From contig JAAYUB010000051.1 of the NCBI GenBank assembly GCA_012517875.1, forward strand, positions 1 to 39,601: 39,601 nt of DNA, written 5' to 3'. The position numbers were made by a program, and so were the translations under genes. This stretch comes from Acidobacteriota bacterium (GTDB lineage: Bacteria > Acidobacteriota > JAAYUB01). Under the pieces are notes generated by a model, which was not told where the DNA came from, ran no database searches, and saw only the letters and a list, made by a program, of their open reading frames with translations. Below, piece by piece: positions 33,465 through 39,601 of the stretch (position 1 is the stretch's first letter; every line of letters starts with the position of its first letter).

Positions 33465-33493
33465 ATATTAGTGAAAAGGGCAAGGCCTGTCAA
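33465..33493 (-). promoter_or_regulatory. Near-consensus sigma70 promoter of the cysteine-rich protein gene
   Basis: On the minus strand a perfect TTGACA (33488-33493), a 17-base spacer and TAATAT (33465-33470) predict a start near 33458, leaving a leader of about 150 nt. The rest of 33494-33590 is AT-rich with no further feature. Confidence 0.8.
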
Positions 33494-33590
33494 CAGACTT
33501 TTTTGTCGCGTCGGCATATTTCACCGCTAAATATTCGTTTTGTGTGACAGAGTTCACAAAATGTATCGGGCTCCCCCGCCGCTCTCCGCC

Positions 33591-35573
33591 TCACGGCGTC
33601 CGCAGCCGCTTCAACAGGGCTGCGGCGTTCTCCCGGTCGGGCGCGGGCAGGTCCAGCTTCAGCGCCCGCTCCAGGTGTCCGGCGATGCGGTCGGCGGGCG
33701 CATCCTGGCGGGCCAGCAGCATCGCCAGGTTGTACCAGGCCTGGGCGAAATCCGGACGGATCCGGATCGCCTCCTCGAGGCATCGCCGGCTTTCATCGAG
33801 CCGGCCCTGCTCGGCGTGGACGGCGGCCAGGTTGGACCAGGCCATGTGGTTCTGCGGGTCGTCGGCCACCGCGCGCCGGTACCAGCGGGCGGCGTCGTCC
33901 CATCGGCCGGTGCGGGCGTACAGGTTCCCGAGGTCGTTATAGAACATGTCCGCCAGCGCCCCGAACCGACTGCCGCCGAGAAACAGGTCGATGGCCTGCT
34001 GATACTCGCCGCGGGTCTCGTAAATGTGTCCGAGCTGGCGATAGGTGGTCAGGTACATGGCCAGATCGCGCTGGACGTATTCCCCGCGCCGCCGTTTCTG
34101 GACCTGGGCCAGACGTCGGCGCTCGGCGGCGGTGAGCTGCTCCCGCTCGAACAGCGGGGGCACCGCCAGAATCCGCTCCAGATAGGTCGCCGCCAGGTCG
34201 AATTCGCCCCGGTCCAGATGATGCTCGGCCAGCACCCGATTGGCGCGGACGCAGCGGGGCGCCTTGGCCGCCGTATCGGTGAACAGCGAGACGTTGTCGC
34301 GGTACACGGGGTTGTGGACCAGCAGCACCACCGCCAGGAATGCCGCCGCACCGGCGCCCGCCGCCCACGCCAGCCGGCGGTTCCGCCCATGGAGCCACGC
34401 CAGCCCGAGGCCGCCCAAGCCGCAGGCGCCGAGCGACGGCAGCAGCAGGTAATGTTCGGCCAGCAGCTCATGATGGGGCACGAGGTGCGACATGGGCAGG
34501 CTGGCGACAAAAAACCAGAGGCCCCAGAATGCCGTCTGGCGGCGGCCGGTGGCGGCGAGCCACGCCAGCGCAGCCAGGAGCGCGGCGACGAACACCGCCG
34601 CGGCCAGGCCCAGCGGATCCGCCCAGGTGTAGGCGATGGGAAACCCGTCGTACGAATAATCGGCCCGCAGGGTGAGCGGCAGCACCATCAGCCAGAGGTC
34701 GTACGCCAGCACCTTCGCCACCGTCAGCAGGTTCGTGACGAAGCTGCCGCCCCACCAGCTCAACTTGGCGCTCGTGGCGGTCAGGAACACCTTGTAGAAG
34801 GCCAGGCCGGCGCCCAGTGCCGCGATGGGGAACCAGTACCACCAGCCGCGGCGCAGGGTGCGGCGGACCCCCGCGCCCATCCGCCGCCAGGGTCCGCCCT
34901 CGGCCGCCGCCGTCTCCTCGACCCACTCGTACAGGAAGATGAGCGCCGGCACCACGATGCCCAGCTCCTTGGCCATGAACGCCAGCAGGAAGCCGGCCAG
35001 CACCGCCGCCCACCACCAGACGCGGCGGGTCCGGCGGAACTGCAGGTAGGCCCAGAACGCCAGCAGGACAAACAGCGCCGACAGCAGATCCCGGCGCCCG
35101 GAGATGTAGGTGACCGCGTCCACGTGAACCGGGTGCACCGCAAAGAGCCCCAGGGCCGCCAGCGCCGCGCCGTCGCCCAGGCCCGCCGCGCGGAGCACCC
35201 GCCAGGCCGCCGCCAGCAGCAGCGCGAACCAGACCAAGTTGGACAGATGAAACACGAACGGGTCCATGCCCCCCAGGGCGTGATCCAGCGCGTAGCTCAA
35301 CGTGCGCAGCGGGCGGTAGGCGACACCCTGCACGGTCGCCCGGGCGGCCTGCGCCAGCGACTGGACCGCCGGGTTGTTCCTGACCAGCGCAAAATCGTCG
35401 AAGACGAAATCGTACTCCAGGCCGGGCGCGTACAGCAGGACGCCCGCCAGGATGATGACGGCGGCCCACCCGCCCGCACCGACGGCCGGCCGGGCCGGCG
35501 TCGCCGTGGGTTGCGGCGCCGGTGGGTCCGGCCGCTTCCGGCGGTCGGGCTTACTTCCCTTTCCCGCCGCCAT
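33591..35573 (-). CDS. TMTC-like multi-membrane protein with C-terminal TPRs
   Basis: This 660-residue protein has a short basic, Pro-rich N-terminus. About ten membrane segments follow between residues 35 and 430, and then TPR repeats (about 450-650). The first periplasmic loop holds F-V-F-D-D-F, the paired acidic residues typical of GT-C transferases. H-P-V-H-V-D-A-V-T-Y-I-S-G-R-R and A-E-H-Y-L-L-L-P-S match the bacterial relatives of TMTC O-mannosyl transferases. It may transfer a sugar from a lipid carrier to exported proteins, by family analogy. It overlaps the end of the upstream DUF1573 gene by 23 bases and lacks a strong ribosome site, so translation is probably coupled. Confidence 0.82.
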   Translation of the reverse strand: MAAGKGSKPDRRKRPDPPAPQPTATPARPAVGAGGWAAVIILAGVLLYAPGLEYDFVFDDFALVRNNPAVQSLAQAARATVQGVAYRPLRTLSYALDHALGGMDPFVFHLSNLVWFALLLAAAWRVLRAAGLGDGAALAALGLFAVHPVHVDAVTYISGRRDLLSALFVLLAFWAYLQFRRTRRVWWWAAVLAGFLLAFMAKELGIVVPALIFLYEWVEETAAAEGGPWRRMGAGVRRTLRRGWWYWFPIAALGAGLAFYKVFLTATSAKLSWWGGSFVTNLLTVAKVLAYDLWLMVLPLTLRADYSYDGFPIAYTWADPLGLAAAVFVAALLAALAWLAATGRRQTAFWGLWFFVASLPMSHLVPHHELLAEHYLLLPSLGACGLGGLGLAWLHGRNRRLAWAAGAGAAAFLAVVLLVHNPVYRDNVSLFTDTAAKAPRCVRANRVLAEHHLDRGEFDLAATYLERILAVPPLFEREQLTAAERRRLAQVQKRRRGEYVQRDLAMYLTTYRQLGHIYETRGEYQQAIDLFLGGSRFGALADMFYNDLGNLYARTGRWDDAARWYRRAVADDPQNHMAWSNLAAVHAEQGRLDESRRCLEEAIRIRPDFAQAWYNLAMLLARQDAPADRIAGHLERALKLDLPAPDRENAAALLKRLRTP

Positions 35574-36525
35574 CGCGCGGCACGACCTTGCAGGAGATGT
35601 TCAGCCACACGTCTTCGACATCGGTGACGATGTGCAGGTTCCCGTCACACATGTCCGGGGGCAGGTCGTCCTTGAGGGTGAGTTCGATGACCGCGGTCTC
35701 GCCCGCCGCCTGGGCCACCGTCACGACAAAATAGTCCCGCGACGGTTCCGCGCGCAGCACCTTCAGCGGCTGACCGTCCCGGCGGGCGACGGTGATCCGG
35801 CGCACCGGCGCCCGGTCGCCCTCACGAACCCAGAAGTTGACCCGGCTCGGCGTCAGCCGCAGCGGCGAGGATTTCTGGAAGTAGACCGGCAACTGGAGCA
35901 GCGGGAAATCCTGGCTGTTCGATTCCACGCACAGCGTCGCGACACGGCGGAACGCGGCCCCCGGAGGAAGCCGGAACAGAACCTCCCAATCCTTCCCGGG
36001 GAGCGCCCGCCATTCGGCCTGGAGGAAGCCGGTGGGGTCGTACACACGTTTCGGCTGGATTCCATCCGCGGCCCGGAACGTGATCCGGCCCTGGAAATCG
36101 GGCGCCACCGGCCAATCCAGGGCGAACGTCCGCGGGCTCCACTCGATGTCCCCCTTCACTGAGGCAGTGACATACAGCGTGGTTTTCGGCGTGGCCGGAT
36201 CGTCCGTGGTGAGATCGATGCTCTTCGACACATCCTCCGGCAGGTTGCCCGCGGTGTATTTGATCGACAGGTGGGACTGGCCTCCCGGCGGGACGATCCG
36301 GTCGGTCAGGCGGGTCACGGTGCAGCCGCAGTGCGCCTTCACGCTGAGGATGCGCAGGGGGGCGTCGCCGGTGTTCAGGATGACGAATCGGCCCGGCGTG
36401 ACGGAATTGGGGCGCACGACGCCGAGATCCAGAGTCTGGTTCATCACCTCGAACCGCGGGGTCCCGGCGGCGGCGTGAGCCAGGCACAGGACCCCGATCA
36501 GAATCAGGAGCGGCCAGCGGCGCAT
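35551..36525 (-). CDS. Secreted DUF1573 protein (second of pair)
   Basis: This 324-residue protein has a signal peptide (residues 1-20) and a DUF1573 immunoglobulin-like domain, with L-G-V-V near residue 33, an N-T-G-D turn, and the family's H-C-G-C-T motif. A second beta domain follows. The start at 36525 shares a base with the upstream TGA (TGATG) and has GGAGA seven bases before it. Such proteins are widespread in Bacteroidota, Planctomycetota and Acidobacteriota, with no settled function. The fixed order with a TMTC-like protein suggests that these exported beta proteins could be its glycosylation substrates; this is inference. Confidence 0.85.
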   Translation of the reverse strand: MRRWPLLILIGVLCLAHAAAGTPRFEVMNQTLDLGVVRPNSVTPGRFVILNTGDAPLRILSVKAHCGCTVTRLTDRIVPPGGQSHLSIKYTAGNLPEDVSKSIDLTTDDPATPKTTLYVTASVKGDIEWSPRTFALDWPVAPDFQGRITFRAADGIQPKRVYDPTGFLQAEWRALPGKDWEVLFRLPPGAAFRRVATLCVESNSQDFPLLQLPVYFQKSSPLRLTPSRVNFWVREGDRAPVRRITVARRDGQPLKVLRAEPSRDYFVVTVAQAAGETAVIELTLKDDLPPDMCDGNLHIVTDVEDVWLNISCKVVPRDGGGKGK

Positions 36526-37577
36526 CAGCGGTCTCCGGCTGAGCCGATCGGTGTCGGCGTGGCGGCCGCATCGCCGATCCGGGCGCGCACCGGAACGGCC
36601 ATATGCCGGGCGCCCATCCGGACGGTGACCGTGGCGTTGCACAGCCCGGCCGGCGCCTTGGCGTCGATGACGATCTTCACCACATTGGCCGCTTCGCCGT
36701 TGCGGACGACCTCGGCCCGAACGAACGGATTGCTGGACTCGACGGCGGTGATCTGGAACGCGACGCCCTTGTTGCTCTTGACGATGACGTCGCGGGTGGC
36801 TTCGGTGCCCGCCTTCAACCCGTACATCATGAGCCGGGCCGGAACGACGGCGAACTCCTCCTGGAACTTGATGTAGACCGGAAGCTGGATGACCGGGAAG
36901 CTCTCGCTGTTGGTTTTGGCCCGGACGGTGGAGTTGAGATAGCCGCGGTGGTCGGCCGTGACCTGCTCCGGCACGAAGGCCACCTTGAGCTCGAAGCGCC
37001 CGTCGTCGGTCCGCCGCCAGTCGCAGCGGAGAAACGGGTCGTCGGCCTTCAGATCGGTCAGCTTGAAGGCGTCGGGATCCTTGGCCATGAAGAAGACCGA
37101 CGCCTCGGCCGCCGCGTCAACCGGAATATTGTCGAACCGGATGTAGGACGGGTTGAATTCCAGATCGGTCTTGATCGCCGCCCGGATCGTGAGCACCGAT
37201 TCCGCCTGTTCCGGATCGTTTGAATACACCAGGATCTTCTTTTCGGACACGCCCGCGGACCGCCCGGCGTGGTAAGTGATCTTGATGACCGACGACTCGC
37301 CCGGCGCCAGCAGCTTCTTGCTCGGCGCGACCGCGGTGCAGCCGCAGGTGGACTGCACTTTAGTGATTTCGAGAATGGCATCACCGGTGTTGGTGAAGGC
37401 GAACTCGTGGGTGACTTCGTCGTTCGGCTTGAGCTCGCCGAAATTGTGGACGGGCTGCGCGAACACGATTTTGGGCGTCCCCGTGGCCGTCGCCGGCGCC
37501 TCGCCCTGGCCCAGGGCGCCGGATCCCAGCACCAGCAGGACAACGAGCCCCGCGATGATGGCACGCAGTAGATTCAT
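36525..37577 (-). CDS. Secreted DUF1573 protein (first of pair)
   Basis: This 350-residue paralogue of the downstream protein has a signal peptide (residues 1-23, ending GALGQ). A DUF1573 domain follows, with F-G-E-L, F-T-N-T-G-D and S-T-C-G-C-T, then a second Ig-like region and a Pro/Thr tail. The two Cys of C-G-C could form a disulfide or bind metal. ATG 37577 has GGAGG four bases upstream. It heads the three-gene overlapping set and is divergent from the glycosyltransferase gene across about 200 bases. Confidence 0.87.
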   Translation of the reverse strand: MNLLRAIIAGLVVLLVLGSGALGQGEAPATATGTPKIVFAQPVHNFGELKPNDEVTHEFAFTNTGDAILEITKVQSTCGCTAVAPSKKLLAPGESSVIKITYHAGRSAGVSEKKILVYSNDPEQAESVLTIRAAIKTDLEFNPSYIRFDNIPVDAAAEASVFFMAKDPDAFKLTDLKADDPFLRCDWRRTDDGRFELKVAFVPEQVTADHRGYLNSTVRAKTNSESFPVIQLPVYIKFQEEFAVVPARLMMYGLKAGTEATRDVIVKSNKGVAFQITAVESSNPFVRAEVVRNGEAANVVKIVIDAKAPAGLCNATVTVRMGARHMAVPVRARIGDAAATPTPIGSAGDR

Positions 37578-37779
37578 GTGGCCTCCTTCTTGATCCCCGG
37601 CGCGAACGTCGCGGAATCGGTGGAACAGAATACCTTATCCATTTTCAGCCGGCGGTTCAACTGATTTCGCATCGGTCGGCCGTGCCGGCGTCTTGCGCTG
37701 GTCATCGGCCCCGCGATCCGGTATAGTGGATGGATGGCGCCGGCGATTCATGCGATATATAGATGACGGAAACACCCGG

Positions 37780-38733
37780 ATGGACGAACAGCGATCACCT
37801 GATGTAGCGCCGCCACGCGTCAGCATTGTCATCCCGTCCTACCGCAGCGGCCGGACGCTGGGGGACGTGCTGGCCGCGCTCCACCGCGAACTGGCCGGGA
37901 TGTCCCACGAGATCGTCGTGGCGGACGGCGCCGCCCGCGGCGACGCCGCCGCCGCCGCCCGGCCCTACCCGACGGTCCGGGTGGTGGAGCGGGCGGAACG
38001 GCTTTCCTGCGGGGCCGCCCGCAATACGGGCGCCGCCGCGGCCCGCGGCGACCGGATCCTGTTTCTCGACGCCGACTGCATCCCGCAGCCGGGCTGGGGT
38101 CGCGTGCTGGCGCGGCTGCTCGACGAGGCGCCGGCTATCGTCTCCGGGGTGATGGCCAACGGGACGCCCCGCTCGTGGGCGGGCTCGTTGCAGTACTGGG
38201 CGGAGTTCTCGCGGTTCGTCCCGTCCGGCCGGCCCGGCCAACGCCTGTTTCTGCCGTCGTTCCAGCTGCTGATCCCGCGGGAGCGGCTCACCGCTCTCCC
38301 GCCCTACGCGCCCGAATTCATCATCGCCGAAGACATCCTGTTCTCCGCCCACATCACCCGCGCGGGGCTCCCGGTGCGGTTCGAGCCGCAGCTTGTTGCC
38401 GCCCATCGGAACAAGGAGCGGCTGCCCGACGTGCTGCGTCACCTGTGCCAGCTCGGCTATGGCAGCGGACGCACCCGCCGCCTGTACCCCGGCCTCCGGA
38501 AGGAGACCGTCCGCTTCGTGCCGTTCCTCGCGCCGGCCGTGCTGGCCTACTCCTGGGCCGGCCTCGCCCGGCGAATGCTCACGGCCCGGCCCAGCCCGGG
38601 CTGGCGGACGCCGGTGCTCCTGGCCCTGGCGGTCCCGGGCCTGGCGTGCTGGCACGCCGGGTTCTGGGCGGGATTGTACTTTCCCCGAGCGACTCAGTGG
38701 CCGTATCGCCGGTTCATGGGGATTTCCCACTGA
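37780..38733 (+). CDS. Family 2 glycosyltransferase with C-terminal membrane segments
   Basis: This 317-residue GT-A protein has V-S-I-V-I-P-S-Y at residues 14-21, an acidic F-L-D-A-D-C motif for nucleotide-sugar and metal binding, and I-I-A-E-D-I-L-F, the ED acceptor motif. Two hydrophobic segments follow near residues 245-300, so it works on the inner face of the membrane. It would extend a lipid-linked or envelope glycan; the sugar is unknown. Start choice is uncertain: ATG 37780 keeps the family N-terminus, ATG 37750 is also in frame, and TATAGT at 37722-37727 is a candidate -10 that rules out starts further upstream. Confidence 0.85.
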   Translation: MDEQRSPDVAPPRVSIVIPSYRSGRTLGDVLAALHRELAGMSHEIVVADGAARGDAAAAARPYPTVRVVERAERLSCGAARNTGAAAARGDRILFLDADCIPQPGWGRVLARLLDEAPAIVSGVMANGTPRSWAGSLQYWAEFSRFVPSGRPGQRLFLPSFQLLIPRERLTALPPYAPEFIIAEDILFSAHITRAGLPVRFEPQLVAAHRNKERLPDVLRHLCQLGYGSGRTRRLYPGLRKETVRFVPFLAPAVLAYSWAGLARRMLTARPSPGWRTPVLLALAVPGLACWHAGFWAGLYFPRATQWPYRRFMGISH

Positions 38734-38835
38734 TTCCGCCACCGGCGGCCCGCCGGCGTTCCCCAGGACCGCGATCCCGACAACCGGAGACCATTCACGC
38801 TGGATTTACCCGGCGAACCGGTTTATCTTGAGGCC

Positions 38836-39601
38836 GTGACCAACAAACGGACAAGCACCCCACCGCGTCACCCCGTGCTCGATTTCATCACCGACCTGTT
38901 CGGGGGACGGAAGCGCGACGCCAAGGGCGTGCGGCACGTGGTCTTCGGCCTGAACGCCCGCCTGACAGCGCTTCTGGTGCTGCTGCTGCTGGCGCTGCTG
39001 GCGGGCGCGGCCGCAGTGATCTACTGGGCCGAGACCCCAGCCGCGCGGCAGTCGGCGGCGGAGCTGGAGCAGATCGGCGTGCTGCCCGTCCGCTGGCTGT
39101 CGCTGTTCGTGGCTGCGGCGGCGATTGCCGGCGGAGCGGGGCTGCTCCTGTTCTCCGGCTACATCCGCGGCGTGGTCCGGCGCCTGCGCCGGGTTCAGGC
39201 GGCGGCGCTCGCCATCGGTGACGGCGACTACGACACGCGCATCGCGCTGGCGGGCCGCGACGAGGTGGGCCAGCTGGCCGACGTCCTGAACCACATGGCG
39301 GCGGAGTTGAAGGAAAAGGACGCGCTCAAGCGGGAAAAGGGAACCATGGAGAAATTCATCTCCAAGTCCGCTCGGACGATGATCCAGAAATCGGGCAGGG
39401 ACGGCGAGACCGTGAATCTTGGCGAATGCCAGGAGATCGACCTCAGCTTTCTGTTCGCCGACGTCCGGGGTTTCACCGCCTTCGCCGAATCCCATCACCC
39501 CATGGAGGTCATGGCCACCCTCAATGCCTACTTCGACCTGCAGTTCCAGGCCATCCGGAACCACAGCGGCGACGTGGACGACTACGTGGGCGACCAGGTG
39601 A
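38836..39601 (+). CDS. HAMP-domain class III adenylate/guanylate cyclase, 3' part missing
   Basis: The frame runs off the right edge after 255 codons. Two membrane segments (about 40-62 and 87-108) enclose a short periplasmic loop. A HAMP linker (108-162) with D-E-V-G-Q-L-A-D-V-L-N follows, then a coil, and the class III cyclase domain begins at about 203 with F-L-F-A-D-V-R-G-F-T. Asp209 and Asp253 (Y-V-G-D-Q) fit the two metal-binding Asp residues. It would make cAMP or cGMP in response to a membrane signal; substrate specificity residues lie beyond the window. GTG 38836 is the first acceptable start after an in-frame stop; GAGG is only two bases upstream, so the start is tentative. Confidence 0.82.
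   Translation, partial: MTNKRTSTPPRHPVLDFITDLFGGRKRDAKGVRHVVFGLNARLTALLVLLLLALLAGAAAVIYWAETPAARQSAAELEQIGVLPVRWLSLFVAAAAIAGGAGLLLFSGYIRGVVRRLRRVQAAALAIGDGDYDTRIALAGRDEVGQLADVLNHMAAELKEKDALKREKGTMEKFISKSARTMIQKSGRDGETVNLGECQEIDLSFLFADVRGFTAFAESHHPMEVMATLNAYFDLQFQAIRNHSGDVDDYVGDQV

Noticed and set aside
33540-35627. A 695-codon plus-strand frame opposite the TMTC-like gene, and a 603-codon one at 1071-2882.
   Set aside because: They are Gln/Arg/Gly-rich antisense artefacts; the minus-strand genes have clear domain signatures, membrane segments or signal peptides.
1-39601. CRISPR arrays, restriction-modification genes, toxin-antitoxin pairs or prophage.
   Set aside because: I saw no regularly spaced repeats, nuclease or methylase motifs, or phage genes. 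The only mobile element is the RAYT unit.

Overview
The window is about 39.6 kb of high-GC bacterial chromosome. It carries 24 protein genes that I can support (two cut by the window edges), one tRNA, one candidate small RNA and one REP-associated transposase. The mix suggests a member of the Acidobacteriota or a neighbouring phylum: DUF3857 transglutaminase-fold proteins, tandem DUF1573 proteins, a TMTC-like membrane protein with TPRs, a GH57/GalT/GlgA glycogen cluster, and large secreted proteins with VCBS, FN3 and propeller domains. This placement is inference from gene content; there is no rRNA or other strong marker here.

Layout. 1-2756 (minus): two translationally coupled secreted DUF3857 proteins. 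2862-2980 (plus): tRNA-Thr(CGT) with its own promoter. 3060-6555 (minus): a large secreted beta-propeller protein, then a DciA/DUF721 protein. 6726-11098 (plus): maf, a TPR protein, an alpha/beta hydrolase and queG, in two ATGA-coupled pairs. 11210-13411 (minus): a long coiled-coil protein. 13412-13813: a regulatory region with two palindromes and a roughly 70-nt orphan RNA gene of two C-loop hairpins. 13814-20787 (minus): a four-gene alpha-glucan operon, GH57 amylase, GH57 glucanotransferase, galT-like and glgA. 20891-21739: a strong terminator with a 25-nt U-tract, then a RAYT (REP-associated tyrosine transposase) element with 45-bp inverted ends. 21836-33309 (minus): a secretome block of FN3/VCBS giant protein, transglutaminase with repeats, two small secreted proteins, and a cysteine-rich secreted protein with a near-consensus promoter and two tandem terminators. 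33591-37577 (minus): two DUF1573 paralogues and a TMTC-like membrane protein in overlapping frames. 37780 to the end (plus): a family 2 glycosyltransferase and the start of a HAMP/class III nucleotide cyclase.

How it fits together. The glycogen cluster can build linear glucan (GlgA) and remodel or degrade it (two GH57 enzymes), with a GalT-fold nucleotidyl transferase handling the sugar nucleotide; no glgC or branching GH13 glgB is present here. The four large secreted proteins (starts at 6005, 26941, 29684 and 33309) look unrelated at their N-termini but share a C-terminal ~100-residue beta module, about twelve copies in all, which suggests a common surface-anchoring or assembly role.

The observations most worth following up are the 6C-like small RNA at 13546-13614, the RAYT/REP element, the shared secreted module, and the transglutaminase-fold protein that lacks catalytic Cys and His.
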